64,000 nt of DNA from Selenomonas sp963544755 (lineage in GTDB: Bacteria > Bacillota > Negativicutes > Selenomonadales > Selenomonadaceae), in the NCBI GenBank assembly GCA_963544755.1, contig CAUUGH010000004.1, positions 1-64,000 of the forward strand, read 5' to 3'. Positions 51,409 through 59,789 of this stretch are shown here, piece by piece. Made by a program: the position numbers and the translations under genes. Numbering within the stretch: the stretch's first letter is position 1; the number at the start of each line of letters is the position of its first letter. A model generated the notes under the pieces. It saw only the letters and a program-made list of their open reading frames with translations. It did not search any database and was not told where the DNA came from.

Positions 51409-52128
51409 TTGCATATAGAAGCGAAAAATCTCGTTAAGACATACAAGCGACGAAATGTCGTTGACCGCGTATCGTTGTGCGTCAATAAAGGCGAGATCGT
51501 CGGTCTTTTAGGGCCAAACGGTGCCGGTAAGACGACGACCTTTTACATGATAACGGGACTAGAAGAGCCGACGTCAGGCGATGTATTTATCTCTGATGTA
51601 CGCATCACAAAAATGCCCATGTACGAGCGTGCGCGTCTTGGCATCGGCTATCTAGCACAAGAAGCGTCCATCTTTAGGAAGATGAGCGTTGAAGAAAATC
51701 TTTGTTCGATCCTTGAAATGACATCGCTGTCAAAGGCAGAGCAGCAAGCAAAAAAAGAGCAGCTTTTAACGGAATTTCGCATAAGCCATGTGCGAGAGCG
51801 TCTTGGCAGCGAGCTTTCAGGCGGTGAGCGCCGCCGCGTCGAGATAGCACGCTGCCTTGCCATAGAGCCGCAGTTTATCTTGCTCGATGAGCCGTTTGCC
51901 GGCGTTGACCCCATCGCCGTCGCAGATATACAAGAGATTATTTCCTACCTTAGACAGCGCGGCATTGGCATTTTAATCACCGATCATAACGTGCGCGAAA
52001 CATTGCACATAGTAGATCGCGCCTACATCTTAAACGACGGCAAGATCTTAATAGAAGGCGACAGTGCGACGATTGCAGAAAGTAAACTTGCCCGTAAATT
52101 CTACCTTGGCGACAACTTTACGTTATAG
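51409..52128 (+). CDS. lptB: LPS export ATPase LptB
   Basis: 239 residues from TTG at 51409, after GGGGGGG. Walker A is GPNGAGKTT, the Q-loop includes YLAQEASIFRKM, the signature is LSGGERRR and Walker B is ILLDEPFAGVDP, all typical of LptB. Two copies power extraction of LPS from the inner membrane together with LptF/G. Confidence 0.95.
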   Translation: MHIEAKNLVKTYKRRNVVDRVSLCVNKGEIVGLLGPNGAGKTTTFYMITGLEEPTSGDVFISDVRITKMPMYERARLGIGYLAQEASIFRKMSVEENLCSILEMTSLSKAEQQAKKEQLLTEFRISHVRERLGSELSGGERRRVEIARCLAIEPQFILLDEPFAGVDPIAVADIQEIISYLRQRGIGILITDHNVRETLHIVDRAYILNDGKILIEGDSATIAESKLARKFYLGDNFTL

Positions 52129-52138
52129 GAGAGTCCTT

Positions 52139-53230
52139 ATGCACATACGACTTTTGGATAAATACATTTTCCGTGAGGTCTGCATCGCCTTTTTTTTCGG
52201 CATCTGTGCGAGTTCTGCCGTATTCGTCGGCTCAGGTACACTCTTTCGCATCGCACAGTACATGACAGAATACGGAGCATCATTTGGCTCTATCGTCAAG
52301 ATCTTCATCTTTAGTCTGCCGGCAATAGCCATCTACACTTTCCCGATGTCCATGCTGCTGGCGGCTCTTTTGACATTTAGCAGACTATCCGGCGCAAGTG
52401 AAATAACAGCGATGAAATCTTGCGGCGTCAGCTTTTTTCGTATCGCCATGCCGGTTGTCGCGCTTGGTGCCGTTGTAAGCATCTGTTCGATTTTCTTTAC
52501 TGAATACATCGTACCGCGTGCAAATAATGCCTATCAAGATGTCATTACCTACGAGATACAAAATAATATCGCACCGACCTCACAAGAGCATATCGTCATT
52601 AAGCAAATCGCCGATGGCAATTTGCAGCATCTCATGTATGCGCGACGCTATAACGCCATGAGCGAAACGCTCGAAAATGTCACCTTGCAAGCCTTTGAAA
52701 AAGGCGAGGTGAAATATGTAGAAAATGCCGCCTACGCCAAATGGGAAAATATACAATGGACGATGTATCAAGGCGTAATATACGAGATAGCAAGCGGCAA
52801 ATCTGAGCATATGATGCGCTTTGAAAAGCAGATTTTGCCGATAAGTCAAGATCCAAGGGGCATCGTGCGCGAGCAGAAAACGCCCGAACAGCTAACCATG
52901 AAAGAGCTGCGCCAACAGATAGAAATTATGCGAGCGCAGTTTGTCGATACGAAAAAACTTGAAACAGAACTTTATCAACGCATAACAATTCCCATGGCAA
53001 GTCTGGTCTTTGCCATCATCGGCGTGCCGCTCGGTATGCAGCCAAACCGCAGCAGCTCTTCACGCGGCGTCGGGCTTAGTCTCTTAATTTTCTTTATCTA
53101 CTACGTCTTAATGACGCTAGCGGGTGCTATCGCACAATCAGGCGCACTAAACCCTGCTTATGCCGTCTGGCTGCCAAACGTCGTTGGTCTTTTGGCAGGC
53201 GGCTATCTTATGCGCCGCGCTGCACGCTGA
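52139..53230 (+). CDS. lptF: LptF/LptG family LPS export permease
   Basis: 363 residues from the ATG at 52139, after TAGGAGAG. Three N-terminal and three C-terminal membrane helices flank a periplasmic domain, as in YjgP/YjgQ proteins. RLSGASEITAMKSCGVS is the conserved coupling region and RITIPMASLVFAIIGVPLG the C-terminal block. Only one such gene occurs here, whereas the E. coli complex uses an LptF and an LptG, so it may work as a homodimer or have a partner elsewhere. Confidence 0.9.
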   Translation: MHIRLLDKYIFREVCIAFFFGICASSAVFVGSGTLFRIAQYMTEYGASFGSIVKIFIFSLPAIAIYTFPMSMLLAALLTFSRLSGASEITAMKSCGVSFFRIAMPVVALGAVVSICSIFFTEYIVPRANNAYQDVITYEIQNNIAPTSQEHIVIKQIADGNLQHLMYARRYNAMSETLENVTLQAFEKGEVKYVENAAYAKWENIQWTMYQGVIYEIASGKSEHMMRFEKQILPISQDPRGIVREQKTPEQLTMKELRQQIEIMRAQFVDTKKLETELYQRITIPMASLVFAIIGVPLGMQPNRSSSSRGVGLSLLIFFIYYVLMTLAGAIAQSGALNPAYAVWLPNVVGLLAGGYLMRRAAR

Positions 53231-53301
53231 TAAAACATCTTACCCAAAACGCTTATAGCAGTAAAAAGCTAAAAATGCCGGCGATAAAGGAGTGTATCTT
53301 G

Positions 53302-54519
53302 ATGTATGGTATCGTTTTGATCCTCGTACTTGTCATAACGGGCGGCATCATCGCTTTTATCGGTGATCGCGTAGGTACGAAGGTAGGCAAAAAACGCCTG
53401 ACACTCTTTGGCTTGCGACCGCGCCATACATCGACGATCATCACCATCGTCACGGGCATCGTCATCACTACTTTGACATTTGCCATTTTAGCAGCCGTTT
53501 CAAAAGACGTGCGTACGGCGCTCTTTGGCATGGAGCAGCTAAACCTTTCCATGCAAGAAACAAAAGAAAAGCTGGCATCTGCTGTTGAAGAACTGACGGC
53601 GGCACATTTAGAGCAAGAAAAAGCCGATAAAGCACTTTTTGATCTCAAATATAGCGTCAAATCCCTAGAAGAAGAAGCCGAGCAGCTAGCTACAGGCAAC
53701 AGCACACTTGCAGGGCAAAATAGCGACCTTTCCAAAGATAACGCCGCTCTAGACGGGCTAAACCGTTCGCTTGCCGTCCAAAATGAAACACTCGATGCGG
53801 CAAATGCCAATCTTACCATAGCAAATGCACAACTGGCAGGCGACAAGAAAACACTCGAACAGCATACCTATGATCTAAGGCGTGGGCTTGAGATCATGCG
53901 AGAAGGCGATATAGTATTTCGCGCCGGAGAAGTCATCGCAGCCGGCGTTATCGAAGGCGCAAGACCGGCAGACGAGGTGCGTACAGACATCACGGCTCTT
54001 GCACAGCTTGCAAGCCGCAATGTTTCGGCGCGGCTAGGAAAAGATTTGCCTGATGGCGATATATGGGTATACGCGCCGGAAGTCGATGATGCTGTTTTTC
54101 GCATCGCCCAAAATTCCGGCGATATGATCGTGCGTATTGTCGCCGCCGGCAATCTCGTGCGCGGCGAAGCTATCCGCGCTTCGCTTTATTTGCATCCAAA
54201 CAGCATAATTTATCGCAAAGGTGAATTTATCCTGGAGCAGTCATATCGGCTAACGGGTACGGGCGGCACGCAGGCATCAGAAGAAATCGTCATGGACTTT
54301 CTAAAGCGTGTGAACGCTGCCGCCTCGGCGCGTGGCATCCTGCCTGATCCCATCTACGGCACTGTCGGCGTTATTGACGGACAGCAAATCTATGACATCG
54401 TGCAGACCGTCGAGCCGCTTTATAGTACGCTCGTAATTTCTGCCTACGCACAAGAAGACACCGACGCCTTAGGACCTTTGCGCCTAGACATCCAACTAGT
54501 GCAGGCGCTTGAAGAATGA
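53302..54519 (+). CDS. DUF3084 membrane-anchored coiled-coil protein
   Basis: 405 residues from the ATG at 53302, after AAAGGAG. Two membrane helices (residues 3-24 and 44-66) are followed by a long coiled coil (about 80-190, Leu/Glu/Gln/Asn rich) and a C-terminal DUF3084 domain. The function is unknown. It is fused by a four-base overlap to a YqgF-like gene and follows the Lpt genes, which suggests an envelope role. Confidence 0.85.
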   Translation: MYGIVLILVLVITGGIIAFIGDRVGTKVGKKRLTLFGLRPRHTSTIITIVTGIVITTLTFAILAAVSKDVRTALFGMEQLNLSMQETKEKLASAVEELTAAHLEQEKADKALFDLKYSVKSLEEEAEQLATGNSTLAGQNSDLSKDNAALDGLNRSLAVQNETLDAANANLTIANAQLAGDKKTLEQHTYDLRRGLEIMREGDIVFRAGEVIAAGVIEGARPADEVRTDITALAQLASRNVSARLGKDLPDGDIWVYAPEVDDAVFRIAQNSGDMIVRIVAAGNLVRGEAIRASLYLHPNSIIYRKGEFILEQSYRLTGTGGTQASEEIVMDFLKRVNAAASARGILPDPIYGTVGVIDGQQIYDIVQTVEPLYSTLVISAYAQEDTDALGPLRLDIQLVQALEE

Positions 54520-54932
54520 AGACGCAAGAAACAATAGCAGCGCTCGATCCGGGGCGCGATAAATGCGGCATTGCCGTCTTAGACATAGAAGCAAGACCGC
54601 TGTTTCAAAAAGTCATTGAAACACTTAATTTGGAACATGAAATAAACGATATATATGCGGTGTATATGTTTAAGACCTTAGTAATCGGCGACGGTACGAC
54701 GAGCAAAGAAGCAAAAAGGCGCGTAGAAAAAATATTGCCGGATGTATCATTGGTACTGGAAAATGAATACCGTACGACAGACATGGCAAAAAAAGCCTAC
54801 TGGCAAGCGCATCCGCCGCGTGGCTTTTTAAGACTTTTGCCGCTTTCTATGCTCGTGCCGCCTGTGCCTGTCGATGATTTTGTCGCTATCATCCTAGCAC
54901 GCCGCTTCCTTAAGAAAACACTGATAAAATAA
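54516..54932 (+). CDS. YqgF-like RNase H-fold protein
   Basis: 138 residues. The N-terminal ALDPGRDKCGIAVLD is the YqgF/RuvX motif with the first catalytic Asp. DDFVAIILARRFL near the C-terminus carries later acidic residues. It may process nucleic acids, such as pre-16S rRNA or Holliday junctions. The pairing with DUF3084 is recurrent, as far as I recall. The last codons (KTLIK and the stop) lie inside palindromic element copy 12, so the element has supplied the C-terminus. Confidence 0.75.
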   Translation: MKTQETIAALDPGRDKCGIAVLDIEARPLFQKVIETLNLEHEINDIYAVYMFKTLVIGDGTTSKEAKRRVEKILPDVSLVLENEYRTTDMAKKAYWQAHPPRGFLRLLPLSMLVPPVPVDDFVAIILARRFLKKTLIK

Positions 54933-54981
54933 AGCCACTTGGATTTTTGTATCCGCGCTAAGTTTATCAGTGGTTCCTTTA
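54911..54981. repeat. Interspersed palindromic element, copy 12
   Basis: Ends TTAAGAAAACACTGATAAAAT and AGTTTATCAGTGGTTCCTTTAA. It overlaps the final codons and stop of the YqgF-like gene. Confidence 0.78.
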
Positions 54982-55080
54982 ACGAGTGGTCTAAGCAAAA
55001 GATGTTTAGTCATAGTGGGGAAAAATTTCCGCCATTACCAAGAAAATGCTAAAAAGCTCTATATAAGATCGCTCATAGCA

Positions 55081-55145
55081 TTTTCACGAGCTATGTTCCA
55101 CGCGGTATGTTCACGATGTAGTTTCACACTCTATGTTCAAAAAGT
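55081..55145 (+). repeat. Degenerate 13-bp tandem repeat before the YbjN-like gene
   Basis: Five imperfect units of the type CTATGTTCACGNN. The TTCAC core occurs at 55083, 55096 (as TTCCAC), 55110, 55123 and 55136 (as TTCAA), with steps of 13, 14, 13 and 13 bases. A further TTCAC lies next to the start codon. They may be iterated protein-binding sites. Confidence 0.6.
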
Positions 55146-55159
55146 AAAGGAGAGTTCAC

Positions 55160-55648
55160 ATGGCAGAAAAAGAAGAAGTACTCGACAAAAAAGAAAATGT
55201 GGCAAAAGAAGCTGTTTCTTCAAAAAAGGTAGAAAAATTCGACGCTATGCTAAAAGAGCTAGATATTAAGGCATTCCAAAAGCAAGAAGTAAGCGACGAA
55301 TACGGCACGGTGCTTTATCGCTCCTCGATGGAGATAAAAGGTCAGTTCCTGCCCGTCATCGTTATTCTCGACTCGTCCATCTACGGCATTGTGCGCGTCG
55401 TCGTCGGCAGCAAAGTCGTCAATGATAAAAACGAAAGCGATCTAGGCGTCTATATTAACGAGATGAACAGCCGCTACAAGGTCTTTAAGTATTACACGGT
55501 AGAAGACGGCAGCCTCATCCTTGATGCTTGTCTGCCGGCATCTGACGAAGGCTTCGAGCCTGACATCGTGCGTACGATCCTGGATGTCATCTTGCAGCAC
55601 CTTGATGAAACCTTTGCTGATACGATGAAAACCATCTGGGCGGATTAA
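55160..55648 (+). CDS. YbjN domain-containing protein
   Basis: 162 residues. A lysine/glutamate-rich N-terminal tail (about 1-35) is followed by a compact alpha-beta domain of about 120 residues resembling YbjN and type III secretion chaperone folds (VLYRSSMEIKGQFLPVIVIL; YINEMNSRYKVFKYYTVEDG). Function unknown. AAAGGAGAG precedes the ATG. Unusual 13-bp tandem repeats lie just upstream and a palindromic element downstream. Confidence 0.75.
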   Translation: MAEKEEVLDKKENVAKEAVSSKKVEKFDAMLKELDIKAFQKQEVSDEYGTVLYRSSMEIKGQFLPVIVILDSSIYGIVRVVVGSKVVNDKNESDLGVYINEMNSRYKVFKYYTVEDGSLILDACLPASDEGFEPDIVRTILDVILQHLDETFADTMKTIWAD

Positions 55649-55659
55649 AAAATAGCTGC

Positions 55660-55776
55660 CGGAAAAACACTGATAAAATGAAGCTACCTAGATTTTTGTA
55701 GCTGCGCTATATTTATTGGCGATGAACATAGCGTAGATGCGTGAAGAAATGGCTGAATTTATCGTTGCTTCCCTAG
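55660..55776. repeat. Interspersed palindromic element, copy 13 (long form)
   Basis: Ends GGAAAAACACTGATAAAATGAAG and TGAATTTATCGTTGCTTCCC. The interior GCTGCGCTATATTTATTGGCG...ATAGCGTAGATGCG matches copies 1 and 9. Confidence 0.78.
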
Positions 55777-55830
55777 ACATAAAAAAACTGTCCCTTGGAA
55801 AAATTCCGAGGGACAGTTTTTTATGTCTTT
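55777..55830. terminator. Bidirectional terminator
   Basis: AGACATAAAAAAACTGTCCCT and its complement AGGGACAGTTTTTTATGTCT form a stem of about 19 bp. It ends the YbjN-like transcript and, from the other side, the DUF1858 gene. Confidence 0.88.
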
Positions 55831-55831
55831 T

Positions 55832-55880
55832 TAAAGAAGCAACGACAAAAGGAAGGCACGTTTATCAGTGCTTCTTCTAA
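55832..55880. repeat. Interspersed palindromic element, copy 14 (short, altered ends)
   Basis: AAAGAAGCA and TTTATCAGTGCTTCTTCTAA are the arms. The right arm covers the stop codon of the minus-strand DUF1858 gene. Confidence 0.55.
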
Positions 55881-56077
55881 CTTGCGGCGACTGCTTCATT
55901 TAGCCCTTGTATTAAATTATCAAGGTCTATGCCATGTGCAAGTGCGCCCTGCTCAATATTTTCAAAGCGCGAAGCAGCGCAGCCGATGCAGCCCATGCCT
56001 GCATTCATGAAAACGGGAACTGTTGCCGGGTATTTTTGTACGACATCACCTATTCCCATATCTTTTGTTATCGTCAT
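55877..56077 (-). CDS. DUF1858 (hybrid-cluster-associated redox disulfide) protein
   Basis: 66 residues from the ATG at 56077, after AAGGAGG. The sequence MTITKDMGIGDVVQKYP....FMNAGMGCIGCA is the small DUF1858 domain with the paired cysteine motif CIGC, thought to be redox active in anaerobes. A partner is not visible nearby. The stop lies inside element copy 14. Confidence 0.85.
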   Translation of the reverse strand: MTITKDMGIGDVVQKYPATVPVFMNAGMGCIGCAASRFENIEQGALAHGIDLDNLIQGLNEAVAAS

Positions 56078-56547
56078 ACCAAAAACCTCCTTAACCATGC
56101 TAGAAGAAAACTCATCGAAAAAACGCGGATACAAGAAAGCCGCTCAAGATTTTTCGGGACGAACTTGTGAAAGAAAAACGTACGCAAGACGAACATATGC
56201 AAGACGAAAGTGTGATTTTATGTATCCGCACTTTTCCAAGAGACGGTACACCACCGACATACTGCCGATTTTTACCGGCAGACAGACGGTTTAGCCGTAT
56301 GTGGTAATTACCTTACTACTAGAATAAATTATAGCATGATTCTCAATAGATAGCTAGCTTATTTTTATATGAGAGCGGCTAAATCCATACTCTAAAAGTC
56401 CTAAAAATCTCTGATTATAAATTTCCTTGCATTTTTTTATCACCACGCTATAATAAATATGGTAGCGTAGCGATTGCAGCATAGAGGGCGACTTTGACCG
56501 CATATAGCGTTTGGCATATGTGGTTTTCTTTTTTGGAGGGGACGTAT
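56078..56547. other. Gap between DUF1858 and thiS
   Basis: About 470 bases without a supported gene. It contains two GCAAGACGAA direct repeats 15 bases apart (56184 and 56199), an isolated hairpin CTGCCG/CGGCAG at 56262-56281, and the thi promoter at 56427. No TPP riboswitch motif was found. Confidence 0.5.
56427..56454 (+). promoter_or_regulatory. Promoter of the thi operon
   Basis: TTGCAT and a perfect TATAAT are separated by 16 bases, about 85 bases before thiS. Confidence 0.7.
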
Positions 56548-56742
56548 ATGGTACAGATTAACGGTAAAGATACGCCGGCTGATGGCAAGATGCTCTTAGA
56601 TTATTTGCAAGAAGCAGGCTATATGCCTGCGCGTATCGCTGTTGAGCGAAACGGCGAGATTGTAGCGCGTAAAACCTATGAGTCAGTGCAGCTTTTGCCG
56701 GGCGATGTCATAGAGATCGTGCATTTTGTCGGCGGCGGCTGA
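56548..56742 (+). CDS. thiS: Sulfur carrier protein ThiS
   Basis: 64 residues from the ATG at 56548, after GGAGGGGA. A ubiquitin-like small protein ending in HFVGGG, whose C-terminal Gly-Gly accepts sulfur as a thiocarboxylate for thiazole synthesis. It precedes thiG. The adenylating enzyme thiF is not in the window. Confidence 0.9.
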   Translation: MVQINGKDTPADGKMLLDYLQEAGYMPARIAVERNGEIVARKTYESVQLLPGDVIEIVHFVGGG

Positions 56743-56782
56743 AATGATATTTTCCAAAGTGAGAGAAAAAAGGTGAATGGTT

Positions 56783-57565
56783 ATGAAAGAAAAGCAAGAA
56801 GACGATCTTTTAACACTAGGTAAGACATCTTTTCGTTCGCGCTTTATTTTAGGCTCGGGCAAGTATTCGCTCGCACTCATTCGCGCCGCCGTAGAATATG
56901 CAGGAGCGGAAATGGTGACACTTGCCGTGCGCCGCACGAATACACGCGAGGGGCAAAATATACTAGACTATTTACCTAAAAATGTGACGCTTTTACCAAA
57001 TACATCAGGCGCACGCTCGGCAGAAGAAGCGGTGCGTATAGCACACATGGCACGCGAGCTTGGCTGCGGCGACTTCATCAAGGTGGAGATCATGGGCGAT
57101 ACGAAGTATCTTTTGCCGGATAACGAAGAGACGATTCGCGCTACGAAGCTGCTTTTTGCCGAGGGCTTTTCTGTTTTAGCATATATGTTCCCCGATCTCT
57201 ATGCAGCAAGAGCCTTGCAAGATGCCGGCGCTGTAGCTGTCATGCCGTTAGCTGCGCCCATTGGCTCTAATCAAGGGCTGCAGGCGCGAGCCTTCATTAA
57301 GATATTGATCGAAGAAATAGATTTGCCGATCATCGTCGATGCCGGAATCGGCAAGCCATCAGAAGCTTGCGAAGCGATGGAGCTTGGCGCCGCTGCCATC
57401 ATGGCAAATACGGCGATCGCAACGGCAGGCGACAAAGTAAAAATGGCAGCGGCGTTTAAGGCGGCAATTCAAGCAGGGCGCATGGCGTACCTTGCAGGAC
57501 TAGGGCGCGTCTTAGAGCGCGGCGCGGCAGCATCTGATCCGTTGACAGGTTTTTTGCATGATTAA
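56783..57565 (+). CDS. thiG: Thiazole synthase ThiG
   Basis: 260 residues from the ATG at 56783. An ATG at 56777 sits too close to AGGTGA. The barrel contains FRSRFILGSGKY, LPNTSGARSAEEAVR, the Schiff-base region KVEIMGD and VDAGIGKPSEA, all as in ThiG. It makes the thiazole phosphate from deoxyxylulose phosphate, dehydroglycine (from ThiH) and ThiS thiocarboxylate. Confidence 0.94.
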   Translation: MKEKQEDDLLTLGKTSFRSRFILGSGKYSLALIRAAVEYAGAEMVTLAVRRTNTREGQNILDYLPKNVTLLPNTSGARSAEEAVRIAHMARELGCGDFIKVEIMGDTKYLLPDNEETIRATKLLFAEGFSVLAYMFPDLYAARALQDAGAVAVMPLAAPIGSNQGLQARAFIKILIEEIDLPIIVDAGIGKPSEACEAMELGAAAIMANTAIATAGDKVKMAAAFKAAIQAGRMAYLAGLGRVLERGAAASDPLTGFLHD

Positions 57566-57636
57566 GGAAACACTGATAAATTTAGCCGCCTATCTGCACA
57601 AAATCAGGCGATTTTATTTTAGCAGTATTTCCTAAA
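57563..57636. repeat. Interspersed palindromic element, copy 15 (best conserved)
   Basis: Ends AAGGAAACACTGATAAATTTAG and TTTATTTTAGCAGTATTTCCTAA with an inner GCCGCC...GGCG pair. It begins in the thiG stop codon and separates thiG from thiH within the operon. Confidence 0.8.
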
Positions 57637-57654
57637 AAATTAAGAGGCGATTAT

Positions 57655-58911
57655 ATGAAAAAAGATGCAGCATATTTTGCTGCGGCTTCGCATTTATGTG
57701 CGCCAGCGCGAAAAAAAAAGCAGCAGCTAGAAACCGAGCCATTAAGTCGCACGGACATCATGGCATATACGCCTGATATGGAGCAAATAGATTCTACGAT
57801 TAGCCAAAAAGTTCTTTTGGCGATGGCAAAATATGACCCTAGTGCCTATAGCGAGGCTGACGTAGAGCGCGCACTTTTAGGCAAAAGCTGTAGCATCGAA
57901 GACTTTGCCGCGCTTTTGTCGCCTGCCGCCGTGCCATTTTTAGAGCATATGGCAAAGCTGGCGCAAAGAAAAACAGCTCGCCATTTTGGCAATACCGTCT
58001 ACGTCTTTACGCCGCTTTATCTTGCAAACTACTGCGATAATTACTGTGTCTACTGCGGCTTTAACCGCTATAACGACATCATTCGCCGGCGGCTTGAAAC
58101 AGATGAAATAAAGCGCGAGATGACGGTTATAAAAGCATCAGGCATCGAAGAAATCCTGCTTTTGACAGGTGAAAGCCCTAAAAAAAGCGACATCTCCTAC
58201 ATAGGCGCAGCCTGTCGCTTGGCAAGGCAATATTTCCGTAGCGTCGGGCTGGAAATCTATCCTGTAAATACCGCAGACTATCGCTATCTGCACGAGTGCG
58301 GCGCAGACTACGTGACGGTGTTTCAAGAAACGTATGATAAAGTGCGTTATGAAAAGCTTCACTTAGCAGGCAAAAAGCGTGTCTATCCCTACCGTTTTGA
58401 CGCACAAGAGCGTGCGATATTAGGCGGTATGAGAGGCGTTGGCTTTTCGGCGCTCTTAGGGCTTTCGGACTTTCGGCGCGATGCTTTTGCAACAGCACTG
58501 CACGTCTACTTTTTGCAGCGCAAATATCCTTATGTCGAATACTCGCTCTCTTGCCCACGGCTGCGTCCGATCATTAACAATAAAGACATTAGACCGCGTG
58601 ATGTAAAAGAAAAAGAGCTTTGCCAGGTATTATGCGCCTATCGCATTTTCCTGCCTTATGTCGGCATAACCGTTTCCTCACGCGAATCGGCGACATTTCG
58701 CGACGGCATAGTAAAGATAGCAGCTACTAAAGTATCGGCAGGCGTTTCTACAGGCATTGGCGATCACGAAGAAAAATATGCAGCAAACACGGTAAAAGCG
58801 ACCGGCAACGAGCAATTTATCATAGCCGATGCAAGATCAAGCGCTGAAATGTATAAAGAAATATCACGCGGCGGCTTGCAGCCCGTGCTAAATGATTATA
58901 TCTATGTATAA
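57655..58911 (+). CDS. thiH: 2-iminoacetate synthase ThiH (radical SAM)
   Basis: 418 residues. The radical SAM motif is C127-C131-C134 (CDNYCVYC). LLLTGESP and TVFQETYDKVRYEKLH are typical of ThiH. It cleaves tyrosine to dehydroglycine for ThiG. The N-terminus is about 35 residues longer than usual, so the Met at residue 36 is a possible start. It lacks the HydG C-terminal cluster motif, separating it from the HydG at 33.2 kb. Confidence 0.92.
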   Translation: MKKDAAYFAAASHLCAPARKKKQQLETEPLSRTDIMAYTPDMEQIDSTISQKVLLAMAKYDPSAYSEADVERALLGKSCSIEDFAALLSPAAVPFLEHMAKLAQRKTARHFGNTVYVFTPLYLANYCDNYCVYCGFNRYNDIIRRRLETDEIKREMTVIKASGIEEILLLTGESPKKSDISYIGAACRLARQYFRSVGLEIYPVNTADYRYLHECGADYVTVFQETYDKVRYEKLHLAGKKRVYPYRFDAQERAILGGMRGVGFSALLGLSDFRRDAFATALHVYFLQRKYPYVEYSLSCPRLRPIINNKDIRPRDVKEKELCQVLCAYRIFLPYVGITVSSRESATFRDGIVKIAATKVSAGVSTGIGDHEEKYAANTVKATGNEQFIIADARSSAEMYKEISRGGLQPVLNDYIYV

Positions 58912-59512
58912 AGGAAAAATCATCGTCTGCATCACAAATCGCCGTTTAGTTTGCGGCGACTTTTTCGCGCAAATCGAGCGTATCGCCGCTTCATCACTGG
59001 TTGATTGGCTTATTGTGCGTGAAAAAGACCTGTCGGCAAAAGAATATTTGCCGCTTTTCCAAGAAGTTTGCCGCATCGCACATAAAAACGGGAAAAAATG
59101 CCTTGCACACGGTAAAGCCGCACTAGCTGAACCGGCAACAAGTAAAGACATAATAGCAGCAGACGGCGCTGACGGAATTCATTTGCCGCTTGCAGATCTT
59201 TTAGCAGCAAACTTGAATCTATCTACAAAACTGCGTGGCAAAGCAAAAATCATAGGCGCGTCGGCACATACCGATAAAGACCTTGCAGCCGCCTTTTCGC
59301 TAGGCGCAGACTATGCGACGCTAAGCCCCATTTTTTCAACGACCTGTAAGCCTGCTGTAAGCGCCCTTGGCAGCACTTTTTTAGAAAAAGCCTGTAAAAA
59401 ATCGCCGCTGCCCGTATTTGCCCTCGGCGGTATCAGTATGAAAACACTAGATGTTTGCATACGATCAGGTGCGGCAGGCTGCTGCATGATGTCCGCACTG
59501 ATGCGTGGCTAA
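58904..59512 (+). CDS. thiE: Thiamine phosphate synthase family protein (ThiE/TenI)
   Basis: 202 residues from the ATG at 58904. An ATG at 58892 is equally open, and both overlap the thiH end, so translation is coupled. The barrel shows IVCITNRRLV, VREKDLSAKEY, GADGIHLPL, GASAHTDKD, DYATLSPIFST and FALGGI. It joins the thiazole and pyrimidine phosphates, or acts as the TenI isomerase. The first role is likelier because no other copy is in the operon. Confidence 0.85.
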   Translation: MYKGKIIVCITNRRLVCGDFFAQIERIAASSLVDWLIVREKDLSAKEYLPLFQEVCRIAHKNGKKCLAHGKAALAEPATSKDIIAADGADGIHLPLADLLAANLNLSTKLRGKAKIIGASAHTDKDLAAAFSLGADYATLSPIFSTTCKPAVSALGSTFLEKACKKSPLPVFALGGISMKTLDVCIRSGAAGCCMMSALMRG

Positions 59513-59593
59513 AATTACTAACGAAAGGCTTGCAAAGGTCAGGTCGGCAGTTTTGGAAAGCTCTTATCGGCTGCAATTTTTTCTAAAAAGTGA

Positions 59594-59622
59594 TTGACAG
59601 GGCGGATGCTTTCTACTATAAT
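59594..59622 (+). promoter_or_regulatory. Consensus promoter of tRNA-Gln
   Basis: A perfect TTGACA and a perfect TATAAT separated by exactly 17 bases, 29 bases before the tRNA. Confidence 0.9.
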
Positions 59623-59650
59623 AAACCACGTTGACAATAATACTTATAGA

Positions 59651-59726
59651 TGGGGTATCGCCAAGTTGGTAAGGCACGGGATTCTGAATCCCGCATTCGT
59701 TGGTTCGAGTCCAGCTACCCCAGCCA
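59651..59726 (+). tRNA. tRNA-Gln (anticodon CTG)
   Basis: Acceptor TGGGGTA/TACCCCA, D arm GCC/GGC, anticodon stem CGGGA/TCCCG with loop TTCTGAA (anticodon CTG), T arm GTTGG/CCAGC with loop TTCGAGT, then G and an encoded CCA. Confidence 0.93.
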
Positions 59727-59736
59727 TGCTCATTTG

Positions 59737-59756
59737 CGCCGCATATGCGGCGTTTT
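59737..59756 (+). terminator. Short terminator after tRNA-Gln
   Basis: CGCCGC and GCGGCG form a stem with loop ATAT followed by TTTTCT. It is a modest terminator, so some reading into the DUF881 gene is possible. Confidence 0.6.
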
Positions 59757-59789
59757 CTCGTTTTGCAGCATTTTAGGAGGCATCATTTT

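Noticed and set aside
56135..56547. TPP riboswitch before thiS
   Set aside because: The conserved CTGAGA and ACCTGAT-type segments are missing.
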